Shown here in pieces: positions 14,792-21,878 of a DNA stretch of 24,468 nt (position 1 is its first letter; each line of letters opens with the position of its first letter). Below the pieces are notes generated by a model. The model did not search any database. It was not told where the DNA came from and worked only from the letters and a program-made list of their open reading frames with translations. The stretch comes from JBFHNV01 sp965365655. Lineage in GTDB: Bacteria; Pseudomonadota; Gammaproteobacteria; HK1. The DNA lies in contig CBDUCN010000034.1 of the NCBI GenBank assembly GCA_965365655.1, positions 1-24,468 on the forward strand, written 5' to 3'. A program made the translations under genes and the position numbers.

Positions 14792-14874
14792 GGATTTGGC
14801 AAGGCCCGTTGACGCCGCGCATTTCTGAATTCAGAATTCCGTAATCCGGATGGCACGGGCCGACGCCGCGCATT
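14792..14874 (+). repeat. Imperfect direct repeat flanking a palindrome
   Basis: Two related units, 14792-14823 and 14848-14874, share GGAT, GGCA, GGCC-like blocks and an identical 13-mer GACGCCGCGCATT (14811-14823 and 14862-14874, offset 51 bp). They enclose an AT-rich segment that stands out from the surrounding DNA. This could be a tandem regulatory site or a small duplication. Confidence 0.5.
14809..14837 (+). promoter_or_regulatory. Candidate sigma-70 promoter with overlapping operator palindrome
   Basis: TTGACG (14809-14814) and CAGAAT (14832-14837) are separated by 17 bp, giving a plausible sigma-70 promoter facing the alpha/beta hydrolase gene. A perfect 14-bp palindrome, TTCTGAATTCAGAA (14823-14836), covers the end of the spacer and most of the -10. 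That is the classical place for a repressor operator. The transcript leader would be about 145 nt. Confidence 0.5.
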
Positions 14875-14988
14875 GCCGGTCCGCGTCGGGCAGCCGGCCG
14901 CGCGGCCGTCGAGAACGCGGCCGCCGCGCCGGGGCGGCCCGGCCTGCCGGGCCGCGCCCGCGAACGAACCGACTCATGGAGCCCACGC

Positions 14989-15810
14989 ATGGCCCTGCTC
15001 GACATCGACGCCGACAACGCGCTCTATTACGAGCACACCGCCCCCGCGCGCAGCAGCGCCGTCACCTTCGTCTTCGTCAACGCGCTCACCGGCAACACCG
15101 AGGCCTGGGAGGCCGCCGTCGCGCCGCGGCTTCGCGAGCAGGGCTTCGGCACGCTGAGCTACGACTTCCGCGGCCAGAACCGCTCCCGGCACGACCCGGC
15201 GCTCGAGCTCACGCCGTCGCTGATCGTCGACGACCTGCGCCGCATCCTGAGCGAGCTCACGCCGCAGCGCCCGGTGCTGGTCGGGCTTTCCATCGGCGGC
15301 ATCTTCGCGGCCCACGCGGTGCTCGCGGGCGCGAGCGCGACCGGCCTCGTGCTGCTCAACACGCTGCGCGAGATCGGGCCGCGCATCGGCTGGATCAACG
15401 ACGCGATGCCGAAGCTGGTCGCCGCCGGCGGCGTCACGCTGCTGATGGATGCCCTGCTGCCGCTGCTGGTGAACCAGGAGTTCGCGGCAGCGGCACGCCC
15501 CGCAGCCCTCGCGGGCGACTACCGGCCGCTGGACGCGGCGCACCCGCACCTCAACCTGATGCGCAACGCCGCCGCCACCGACTGGGACATCGCGTACGAG
15601 GCGCTGCGCCTGCCGACGCTCGTGATCAGCGGCCTCGAGGACCGGGTGTTCCTGGATCGCGAGGTCGTGGACCGGCTCTACGCACGCCTGCCCGACGCGC
15701 GGCGCGAGGACTGGCCGAACGCCGGCCACCTGCTGCCGCAGGAGCGCCCGCAGAAGCTGGCCGCGAGCCTCGCGGCCTTCGGCGCCGGGCTCGAGGAGGG
15801 CGCACGATGA
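14989..15810 (+). CDS. Alpha/beta hydrolase
   Basis: This 273-residue protein has the alpha/beta hydrolase fold with a recognisable catalytic triad: Ser101 in the nucleophile elbow VGLSIGG, Asp218 in SGLEDRV and His247 in NAGHLLP. An oxyanion-hole strand FVNALTGNTEAW and the YDFRGQNRS segment are typical of the 3-oxoadipate enol-lactonase/esterase branch. The substrate is unknown. No signal peptide is seen, so it is cytoplasmic. The start is ATG 14989 with GGAG 8 nt upstream. The stop overlaps the start of the truncated DMT gene by 4 bp (ATGA), indicating translational coupling. A palindrome-bearing promoter lies upstream. Confidence 0.9.
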   Translation: MALLDIDADNALYYEHTAPARSSAVTFVFVNALTGNTEAWEAAVAPRLREQGFGTLSYDFRGQNRSRHDPALELTPSLIVDDLRRILSELTPQRPVLVGLSIGGIFAAHAVLAGASATGLVLLNTLREIGPRIGWINDAMPKLVAAGGVTLLMDALLPLLVNQEFAAAARPAALAGDYRPLDAAHPHLNLMRNAAATDWDIAYEALRLPTLVISGLEDRVFLDREVVDRLYARLPDARREDWPNAGHLLPQERPQKLAASLAAFGAGLEEGAR

Positions 15811-16187
15811 CCATCTCGCCGCGCTTCGCGTACCTCGCGGTGTTCGTGGGCGTGCTGGGCCACGCGTCGTCGGAGTTCTTCGCCGTGCTGTCCGGCATCT
15901 CCGGGCCGGAGGTCTCGGTGTGGCGCTACCTGCTCGGCGGCGCCGGACTGGTCGTCGTCGCGCTCGCCGTGAGCGGCCCACGCGATCTCCTGGAGCCGCT
16001 ACGCACGCACGCGCTGCAGCTCACCTGGTACTCGCTGATCGGCGTGTCCGGCGCGTACCTCGCGTTCCACGTCGCGCTCGACTTCGCGATCGTCGTGGTC
16101 ACCAGCTCGGTGCTGGTGGAGCTGTTCTGGTCGCGCATCGCGGCGCTGGCGCCGCGCACCGCGAGGCTCGGAACGCCCGGCACCTGA
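15807..16187 (+). CDS. Half-length DMT/EamA transporter, probably truncated
   Basis: This 126-residue membrane protein starts inside the hydrolase stop codon (ATGA overlap). It shows about four hydrophobic segments: roughly 5-30, 38-57, 70-88 and 89-110. The pattern matches the first half of an EamA-type drug/metabolite transporter (SGPEVSVWRYLLGG, then GVSGAYLAFHVALDFAIVVVTSS). Full members have about 300 residues and ten helices. After about residue 108 the family pattern stops and a short unrelated tail (SRIAALAPRTARLG) leads to the stop. Only 108 bp separate it from the convergent GNAT gene, so the second half has been lost. It may be a pseudogene, or a short transporter working as a dimer as small multidrug-resistance proteins do. 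Confidence 0.65.
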   Translation: MTISPRFAYLAVFVGVLGHASSEFFAVLSGISGPEVSVWRYLLGGAGLVVVALAVSGPRDLLEPLRTHALQLTWYSLIGVSGAYLAFHVALDFAIVVVTSSVLVELFWSRIAALAPRTARLGTPGT

Positions 16188-16239
16188 CGGGCGGCGGCGC
16201 GCGGGAGAGCACCTGCGGCCGCGACCAGCAACGGGGCCG

Positions 16240-16284
16240 GCACGCCGGGCGTGCGGCATCGCGAACGCGCGGGCAGTCCGCGCG
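16240..16284. terminator. Hairpins between convergent genes
   Basis: GCACGC/GCGTGC (16240-16245 and 16249-16254, 3-nt loop) and CGCGCGG/CCGCGCG (16266-16272 and 16278-16284, 5-nt loop) lie between the truncated DMT stop and the GNAT stop. The second begins 11 nt after the GNAT stop when read on the minus strand. No T-tracts are seen. Confidence 0.45.
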
Positions 16285-16295
16285 CCTGCGCGCCG

Positions 16296-16856
16296 TCACG
16301 GACCGAATCGCCAGTCGCGCCGGATCAGACCGTAGAACGCGGTGTCCGACACCTCGCCGTCGACGATCCAGCGCTCGCGCAGCAGGCCCTCGCGCACGAA
16401 GCCGAGGCGCTCCACCGTCTTCGCGGAGGGCGTGTTGCGCGGGTCCACGTCGGCCTCGACGCGGTTGAGGTCGAGCACCGAGAAGCCGTAGTTCAGCAGC
16501 GCGACCAGCGCCTCGTGCATGTAGCCGTTGCCCCAGTAGGACGCGCCCAGGGCGTACCCCACCTCCCCGCGGCGGCACTGCCAGTTGAAGTCGAACAGCG
16601 TGCAGGTGCCGACCAGCGCACCGTCGCCCGGACGCTCGACGCCGAGCTGCACGTACTCCCCCGAGGCCATCGCTGCGAGGTCCTCCTCCAGCATCGCGTG
16701 CGCGTCGACCTCGGACGACCACGCCGGGGTGCTCCAGTAGCGCATCACCGACGCGTCCGAGTAGATCGCGACCAGGGCCGGCACGTCGCCGTGGCGCAGC
16801 GCCCGAAGGCGAAGCCTGTCCGTGGTCAGCACGAGACGGTCGAAATTCCGGGACAT
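16296..16856 (-). CDS. GNAT family N-acetyltransferase (RimJ/RimL-like)
   Basis: This 186-residue protein follows the RimJ/RimL-like GNAT pattern. It begins LTTDRLRLRALRHGDVPAL, has GEVGYALGASYWGNGYMHEAL as the acetyl-CoA-binding motif A (the YWGNGYM loop), then NRVEADVDPRNTPSAKTVERLGFVREGLLRERW, the usual motif-B region. It would transfer an acetyl group from acetyl-CoA to a protein N-terminus or small amine; the target cannot be read. The ATG at 16856 has only a weak ribosome site, but the family N-terminus lies close behind it. It is transcribed separately from, or weakly linked to, the DMT gene 85 bp upstream on the same strand. Confidence 0.9.
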   Translation of the reverse strand: MSRNFDRLVLTTDRLRLRALRHGDVPALVAIYSDASVMRYWSTPAWSSEVDAHAMLEEDLAAMASGEYVQLGVERPGDGALVGTCTLFDFNWQCRRGEVGYALGASYWGNGYMHEALVALLNYGFSVLDLNRVEADVDPRNTPSAKTVERLGFVREGLLRERWIVDGEVSDTAFYGLIRRDWRFGP

Positions 16857-16941
16857 TGGCTGCTCGCAGGCCGCTGGTCGAGCGTCGCGGCGGGACCGGC
16901 GCGACGCGTCGCCGGCATCGTGCTGACCTGCCGCACGACCG

Positions 16942-17913
16942 TCAATCGGCAGTGTGCGGGCGCCGCGCGTCCTCGCCGTCCGGGTGCACCATGTCGTCGG
17001 CGAGCCCGGACGACGCCACCATGCTGGTAGGCACCGCGTCCTCGCCCTTGCGCACGCGCTCCCGGAACATCGCGTACAGCCCGCTGCCGACGATCACGGC
17101 GGCTCCGGTCACGGTCCATGCGTCCGGAAGCTCGCCGAACACCAGGAAGCCGATCAGCGTCGCCCACACCAGCAGCGAGTAGTTGAGCGGCTGCAGCAGC
17201 GACGCGGGCGTGAGCTCCAGGGCCTTGATGAACAGCAGGTGGCCGGCGATGCCGCTCGCCGCGAGCATGCCCATCATCGCCCACGCGGCGGCGTCCGGGG
17301 GGCGCCACGCGGCGAGACCGAACGGCGTCGTGCCGATCGCACCGACCCACGCGAGGTACAGCAGGCTGGTCTCGAAGCGGTCGCTGCGGCTCACCAGCCG
17401 CGTCATGATGTTGTAGCTCGCGAACATTGCCGCCGCCGCGAGCGCGACGAGCGCCGCGCCGTGCATCACGCCGGCGCCCGGGCGGATGATGATCAGCGCG
17501 CCGGCGAAGCCCACCGCCACCGCAGCGCGCCGTCGCCAGCCCACGGGCTCGCCCAGCACGGGGCCCGCCAGCGCGGTGGCGATCAGCGGAAAGGTCGCGC
17601 TGAGCGCGTGGATCTCGGCGAGCCCGAGGTAGCGCAGCGCGAACGCGAAGAGTCCGATCTCGACGACCAGCACCGTGCAGCGCACGAGCTGCAGCACCGG
17701 GCGCGCGGAGCGCAGCGCCGGGCGCAGCCCGCAGCGCAGCGCCGCGAACACCGTCGCGAACACCGCGAAGGCCCAGAAGCGCACCAGCAGGAACTGCGGC
17801 ACCGCGTAGTCGCGCGCAAGGATCTTCGTGAACGCGTCCTGGCCGGCGAACAGCGCCAGCGCCGCGAGGCACACCAGCATGCCGCGCAGGTGGGTGGAAT
17901 GGTCGTCGTGCAT
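16942..17913 (-). CDS. DMT/EamA family transporter
   Basis: This full-length drug/metabolite transporter of about 323 residues has two EamA repeats and about ten membrane helices. Repeat 1 begins GMLVCLAALALFAGQDAFTK and ends GLAEIHALSATFPLIATALAG with GEPVGWRRRAAVAVGFAGALII. Repeat 2 contains ASYNIMTRLVSR, ASGIAGHLLFIKALELTPASLLQPLNYSLLVWATLIGFLVFGELPD and a closing helix. The family exports amino acids, nucleobases and other metabolites across the inner membrane; the substrate is unknown. The charged C-terminal tail of about 35 residues is cytoplasmic. ATG 17913 is preferred, although its ribosome site is weak; a GTG at 17958 is possible but adds residues without family homology. The Ldh-family gene lies 109 bp upstream on the same strand. 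Confidence 0.9.
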   Translation of the reverse strand: MHDDHSTHLRGMLVCLAALALFAGQDAFTKILARDYAVPQFLLVRFWAFAVFATVFAALRCGLRPALRSARPVLQLVRCTVLVVEIGLFAFALRYLGLAEIHALSATFPLIATALAGPVLGEPVGWRRRAAVAVGFAGALIIIRPGAGVMHGAALVALAAAAMFASYNIMTRLVSRSDRFETSLLYLAWVGAIGTTPFGLAAWRPPDAAAWAMMGMLAASGIAGHLLFIKALELTPASLLQPLNYSLLVWATLIGFLVFGELPDAWTVTGAAVIVGSGLYAMFRERVRKGEDAVPTSMVASSGLADDMVHPDGEDARRPHTAD

Positions 17914-17929
17914 CGCGCTCGCGCCGCGT

Positions 17930-17947
17930 GCGGGACCGGCGTCCCGC
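17930..17947. promoter_or_regulatory. Hairpin in the Ldh-DMT gap
   Basis: GCGGGAC (17930-17936) pairs perfectly with GTCCCGC (17941-17947) across a 4-nt CGGC loop. It lies 16 bp upstream of the preferred DMT start and after the Ldh-family stop. It could be a terminator of the upstream gene or a leader structure. Confidence 0.35.
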
Positions 17948-18022
17948 GGGCCGCGCACGCTACCGTGCCGGGCGGCGCGTGCCTAGCGCCGCGTTGCACG
18001 GACGCCGGGCGCGGGCCGGCGG

Positions 18023-19033
18023 TCAGGCGCAGATCGCCGACAGCCGCCGGTGCAGATCCGCCGCAACGTCGAGGCCGTCGCGCGCGGCCCGCGCCGCCCG
18101 CTCGTCGCGGCCACGCCCCGGCACGTGCACGCCCAGCTCGTGCTCCAGCCGATCGACGTACGCGGCGATGTGCGCGCGGGCACCGCTGCCGGACAGGGTG
18201 CCGGCGTCCAGCGCGAGCACGAACAGCCCGATCCCCGGCGAGCCGTCGCCGTCCAGGAACGACGGCGCGTCGATGGACCATCTCGCGCCGGACAGCCCCG
18301 CCGCGAGCAGCTCCACCATCAGCGCGACGTTCGCGCCGCGGGCGCCGCCGAACGGCAGCAGCACCCCGGCCATCGCGGCCGCGGGGTCGGTGGTGGCGTT
18401 GCCGCCGGCATCCAGGGCCCAGCCCTCGGGGATGTCCTCGCCGCGCTCCGCGGCGAGGCGCAGGTTCACGTACGCGGTGGCGCTGCTGGACTGGTCGATG
18501 ACCAGCGGCGGGCCGTCGCCGCGCGGCACCGCGAAGGCCAGCGGGTTGGTGCAGAACACCGGCTGCCGCGCGCCGGACGCCGCGAGCAGCGCGGGCCCCC
18601 CGTTGGTCGCGGCCAGGGCCACCAGCCCCTGGAGCGCCAGCCGGTGCACGAACCACCCGAGCCCGGCATTGGTGTAGCTGTTGCGCTGGCAGAACACCGC
18701 GACGCCCGTCTCGCGCGCCACGGCCACCAGCTCGTCGAACACGCGCTCGAAGGCCAGGTGGCCCACGCCTTCGCGGGCATCCACGTGAAAGGCCGCCGGG
18801 GACGGGCGCCGGATCGCGGGCTCGGCGTGACCATCGATGCGCCCCGCGCGCAGCCCGTCGCAGTAGCTCTCCAGGTGCGCGAGCCCGACGCCGGCCAGGC
18901 CCTCGGCCTCGGCGCGCACCAGCACCCGGGCCATCAGCGCCGCAACCTCGGCGCTCGCGCCGCTGGCAGCCAGCGCGCGCCGGCCGAGGCCCTCCGCCTG
19001 CTCCAGCGACAGATGCACGGTGTCGGTGCTCAT
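18023..19033 (-). CDS. Ldh family NAD(P)-dependent oxidoreductase (malate/L-lactate dehydrogenase type)
   Basis: This 336-residue protein has the pattern of the Ldh_2/DpkA family, which reduces 2-oxo acids or cyclic imino acids or oxidises 2-hydroxy acids with NAD(P). Recognisable segments are ATNGGPALLAASGARQPVFCTNPLAFAVP (about 142-170), VIDQSSSATAYVN, IPEGWALDAGGNATTDP and LLPFGGARGANVALMVELLA. Two positions normally occupied by histidine are changed: the SHG motif near residue 49 reads GVG, and the NxxHFG element reads NSYTNAG. The enzyme may therefore belong to a divergent subfamily with a different mechanism or substrate. The ATG at 19033 lacks a strong ribosome site. It lies between the cytochrome gene upstream and the DMT exporter downstream. 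Confidence 0.87.
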   Translation of the reverse strand: MSTDTVHLSLEQAEGLGRRALAASGASAEVAALMARVLVRAEAEGLAGVGLAHLESYCDGLRAGRIDGHAEPAIRRPSPAAFHVDAREGVGHLAFERVFDELVAVARETGVAVFCQRNSYTNAGLGWFVHRLALQGLVALAATNGGPALLAASGARQPVFCTNPLAFAVPRGDGPPLVIDQSSSATAYVNLRLAAERGEDIPEGWALDAGGNATTDPAAAMAGVLLPFGGARGANVALMVELLAAGLSGARWSIDAPSFLDGDGSPGIGLFVLALDAGTLSGSGARAHIAAYVDRLEHELGVHVPGRGRDERAARAARDGLDVAADLHRRLSAICA

Positions 19034-19069
19034 GGTGCGGAGTGTGACACGCGCGCACCGGCCATGACC

Positions 19070-19096
19070 GCCGGCGCCCGCCGTGCGGGCGCCGGC
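19070..19096. terminator. 12-bp perfect hairpin between cytochrome and Ldh genes
   Basis: GCCGGCGCCCGC (19070-19081) pairs with GCGGGCGCCGGC (19085-19096) with only a 3-nt loop, the strongest hairpin in the window. It lies after the cytochrome gene and upstream of the Ldh-family start, all on the minus strand. No T-tract follows. Confidence 0.5.
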
Positions 19097-19110
19097 GCCG
19101 TGCAGTGAAC

Positions 19111-19132
19111 CGCGCCCCGGCGAAGGGGCGCG
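19111..19132 (-). terminator. Hairpin directly after the cytochrome gene
   Basis: CGCGCCCC (19111-19118) pairs with GGGGCGCG (19125-19132) across a 6-nt loop, 6 bp after the cytochrome stop codon on the minus strand. Together with the 19070-19096 hairpin it forms a tandem termination block, though without T-tracts. Confidence 0.55.
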
Positions 19133-19138
19133 TGACCG

Positions 19139-19579
19139 TCACTCCTTCTTCGCGCGGTACTCCTTGTGACATCCCTTGCAGCTGTCGAACAGGTCGCCGA
19201 GCTTCGCCTTCACCGCGCCCGGCCCGTCCTTCGCCGCGTCGGCCACCGCGAGCGCCGCCCGCTCGAAGTCCCCGGCCTTGCCGTCGAAACCCGGCCAGTC
19301 CGACCACACCACCGGCTTCGAGCGGCTGTCGCCGCTGGTCTTGTTCTTGAACGCGGACGGCACCTGCTTGCTCACCTCGAGCAGCGCGTGGGCGTGCCCC
19401 TGCAGCGCGTCCGTATGGCTCACCTTGCCCTTCGCGATCTGCGCGATGGCGCCCGCGTGCCCCGCGGCGCTCTTCATCAGGGCCTGGCGGTACTTGATCT
19501 CCCCCTCGTCGTCGGCCAGCACGCCGAGCGGCGCGGCCAGCATCACGACGGCGATCCCCTTCGTCATCAAACGTGTCAT
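19139..19579 (-). CDS. Class II cytochrome c (c'/c-556 type), periplasmic
   Basis: This 146-residue protein has a signal peptide (MTRLMTKGIAVVMLAAPLGVLA, cleaved before DDEGE) and a single c-type heme motif near the C-terminus, CKGCH at 134-138, as in cytochrome c'/c-556 four-helix proteins. Met35 in KYRQALMKS is at the usual position of the sixth ligand in the low-spin c-556 type, so a low-spin electron carrier is more likely than a high-spin cytochrome c'. It would act in the periplasm after heme attachment. The ATG at 19579 is supported by GAGGAG upstream; the frame is open further upstream without homology. No oxidoreductase partner is adjacent. Two hairpins follow it. Confidence 0.93.
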   Translation of the reverse strand: MTRLMTKGIAVVMLAAPLGVLADDEGEIKYRQALMKSAAGHAGAIAQIAKGKVSHTDALQGHAHALLEVSKQVPSAFKNKTSGDSRSKPVVWSDWPGFDGKAGDFERAALAVADAAKDGPGAVKAKLGDLFDSCKGCHKEYRAKKE

Positions 19580-19845
19580 CAACTGCTCCTCGTCCGGTGG
19601 TCGCGGCCCGTCCTGCGTTCGCGGGACCGCTTTCAGTGCCATACACGCGGCGCGCGGGCGTATTCCCCGGGCCGTTGCGAAGAGTAACCCGGGCGAAGGG
19701 GGAAAACGGGCCGCGCGACTGCACGCCGCGCGCGAGGCGCAGTGTCGTTCGCGATCGGGACGCGGCACGGTCGGCAGAGGATCAGGCGCATCGCCGCGAT
19801 GGCGCGCATGGCGCGCGCGGCAAGACCGCGGGCGGGCGCCGCGGG

Positions 19846-20232
19846 TCAGTCCGGGCGGTTCACCTCGAGGACGTAGGCCTCCCAGAGCCGTGCGGAGCGC
19901 TCGTCGAGGTGCACGAAGCTGAGCCCGATCAGGAAATCGTCGTCGCACTCGCACACGTAGGACACCGCACACGTCGCGTCGATCGTCTCGCCGTCGGGAA
20001 GCACGGCCTGCAGCGGCACGGCCGACGGGTCCCACTGTGCGCGCAGCAGCGGCAGCCGCCGTCCCGGGCATTCGACCTGCATGCCACTGGACGCGACGTT
20101 CGTCGACTCGAGCTTGAAACCGAGGATGGTCACGGGCAGCCGTTTGGACACACGCGGCTCCACGCGCCGCTCGGGCGCGGCGCCTGCCGCGGGTGCTCGC
20201 AGGCCTCGGACGAGGCGGGCCAGGGTGCTCAT
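19846..20232 (-). CDS. PilZ domain protein (putative c-di-GMP effector)
   Basis: This 128-residue single-domain cytoplasmic protein carries a PilZ fold. An arginine-rich RRVEPR loop (22-27) matches the c-di-GMP-binding RxxxR, followed by a beta strand and NVASSGMQVE, equivalent to the D/NxSxxG motif. The serine position of that motif is alanine here, with serines at the next two positions, so binding may be kept or weakened. The end (VSYVCECDDDFLIGLSFVHLDE) is the usual last strands. It is a plausible receptor for the GGDEF-EAL protein about 7 kb away. The ATG at 20232 has no clear ribosome site. Neighbours give no output clue. Confidence 0.85.
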   Translation of the reverse strand: MSTLARLVRGLRAPAAGAAPERRVEPRVSKRLPVTILGFKLESTNVASSGMQVECPGRRLPLLRAQWDPSAVPLQAVLPDGETIDATCAVSYVCECDDDFLIGLSFVHLDERSARLWEAYVLEVNRPD

Positions 20233-20425
20233 CGTGTACGCCGTCAGAAGTCGGGGCTCTGCAAAGGGGAATCGGCCGGGCGCGAGAACTCTTTAGCGGC
20301 GCATCGTCCGCGCGCCCCGGCGCGACGCACGCGGCATCGGCCGGGCCGCCGTGGACCGCGATCGACGCGCTGTGGGACCGGCTGCCCGCGAACGGCCACG
20401 CGGCGATCGGCCGACCTGGAGCGGC

Positions 20426-20447
20426 CCCCGGCCCGACCGCGCCGGGG
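20426..20447 (-). terminator. Hairpin after the APC permease gene
   Basis: CCCCGGC (20426-20432) pairs with GCCGGGG (20441-20447) across an 8-nt loop, 5 bp beyond the permease stop codon on the minus strand. No T-tract. Confidence 0.45.
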
Positions 20448-20452
20448 ACGCG

Positions 20453-21673
20453 TCACAGCAGCGCGACGGCCTGCGCGGCGATCAGCCCCAGCGTGCTCGC
20501 GAGCCCCGCCCACGGCACCCAGGCGGGCCAGGGCCTCACGCCCGGCGGCGGCGACCGTCGGCGCACGCGGATCAGCGCCGCGTTGACCAGCGAGAACACC
20601 GCCAGCACCAGCGTGCTGGTCGCGCCCGCGAGCCCGACCAGCGGCACCCACAGCGCCAGCGCCAGCACCGTCGCGGTCACGAGCGCGGTCGCGGCGAGCG
20701 GCGTTCGCGTGCGCGGATGCACGCGACCGAGCGCGGCCGGAAGCCAGCGCCGCTGACTCATGCCGTACAGCACTCTGGCGCCCATGATCATCTGCACCAG
20801 CGCGCCGTTCATCACCGCGAGCACGCCGATCGCCGCGATCAGAACCGGCGTGCGTCCCGTCGCGGTCTGGTAGACGAGCGCCAGCGGCGCGTCGCTCTCG
20901 GCGAGGACCGCCGGCGGCACCGCGATCACCGCGACCAGCACCACCACCCCGTAGAGGATCGTCGCGACGGCCAGCGCGATCAGGATCGCGAGCGGCATGG
21001 TGCGCTCCGGCGCGCGCACCTCCTCCGCGACGTTGACCATGTCCTCGAAGCCCAGGAAAGCGTAGAAGGCGAGGAAGGTCGCGAGCGCGATCCCCTGCCA
21101 CGCCTCGAGCGACGCGTCGGGCAGCACCTCGGGCAGGCGCGCGGCGAGCGTCTCCGCGCCGGGCGCCGCGACGGCGATCACCACGAGCAGCCCCAGCACC
21201 TCGAACATCGTCATCACCGCCGCCGCCCACATGGACTCGGCGATGCCCCACGCGGCCACGGCCCCGAGCGCCAGCGGCGTGAGCACCAGTACCGCGACGC
21301 CCGGCACCGGCATTAGAAGCTGCAGGTAGCCCACGAAGCCGCGCACCAGGGTCGCGGCGGACACGATGCCCGCGAGCGCGACCAGCAGGCCGACGAGCAC
21401 CGACAGCGGCGGCAGCGCGAAGGCCTCGTGCACGTACACCGCCTCGCCGGCGCTGACCGGGAAGCGGGCGCAGATCTCGCCGTAGGTGAGCGCGGTGAAG
21501 CCGGCGGCGCACGCCGCGAGCAGGAACGCGACGGGCGACGACATCCCGGCGAGACCGGCGACCTCGCCGACCAGCACGTAGATGCCGGCGCCGAGGATGT
21601 TGCCGAGCCCGTACAGGGTCAGGAGCCCGAGCCCGAGGCGCCGGGCCAGCGTCACCGGCTGACTGCTTGCCAC
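20453..21673 (-). CDS. APC family amino acid permease
   Basis: This inner-membrane permease of about 406 residues has twelve hydrophobic segments. The first carries the APC ligand-binding signature GLGNILGAGIYVLVGEVAGLAG. A later FYAFLGFEDMVNVAEEVRAPERTMPLAI is the conserved helix-6 region followed by the loop typical of the family, and GARVLYGMSQRRWLPAALGRVHPRTRTP is the helix-8/9 loop. It would import amino acids or related amines by H+ symport or exchange; the substrate is not readable. GTG 21673 is preferred because it leaves a short basic N-tail (SSQPVTLARRLGLG) before helix 1; no good ribosome site is visible and the frame is open far upstream without homology. It is divergent from the cyclase gene. 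Confidence 0.9.
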   Translation of the reverse strand: MASSQPVTLARRLGLGLLTLYGLGNILGAGIYVLVGEVAGLAGMSSPVAFLLAACAAGFTALTYGEICARFPVSAGEAVYVHEAFALPPLSVLVGLLVALAGIVSAATLVRGFVGYLQLLMPVPGVAVLVLTPLALGAVAAWGIAESMWAAAVMTMFEVLGLLVVIAVAAPGAETLAARLPEVLPDASLEAWQGIALATFLAFYAFLGFEDMVNVAEEVRAPERTMPLAILIALAVATILYGVVVLVAVIAVPPAVLAESDAPLALVYQTATGRTPVLIAAIGVLAVMNGALVQMIMGARVLYGMSQRRWLPAALGRVHPRTRTPLAATALVTATVLALALWVPLVGLAGATSTLVLAVFSLVNAALIRVRRRSPPPGVRPWPAWVPWAGLASTLGLIAAQAVALL

Positions 21674-21878
21674 GGCCCAGCATACAACGCGCGGCGCCCG
21701 ACACCGTTCCTTCGCCGTTGCAAAGCGCCGCGCCCGCGGTGCACATTTTGACCCGCTCAGGACTTCACCCGTTCGAGGGTCTGCGCACCGCTCGAAGCGG
21801 ATCGCACCGTCACGGCGCGGTCGCGCCACGTTCTTCGCCGGTACCGGGCCGCGGCGAAACCAGGGGGAAGGAAACACG

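Noticed and set aside
12295..14856. 853-codon minus-strand frame covering the aldolase and isocitrate lyase family genes
   Set aside because: It spans two recognisable plus-strand enzymes and the gaps between them with uniform shadow-like composition.
14850..15806. Upstream extension of the truncated DMT frame across the hydrolase gene
   Set aside because: This part is out of frame with the hydrolase and Arg/Pro-rich. Membrane-protein homology starts only at the ATG at 15807.
20271..20413. Three copies of ATCGGCCG in the gap upstream of the PilZ gene
   Set aside because: Eight-base GC-rich words recur often at this base composition and the spacing (65 and 70 bp) is irregular.
21674..21878. 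TTGACC and TTGCAA hexamers in the permease-cyclase gap
   Set aside because: Neither is followed by an acceptable -10 hexamer at the right distance.
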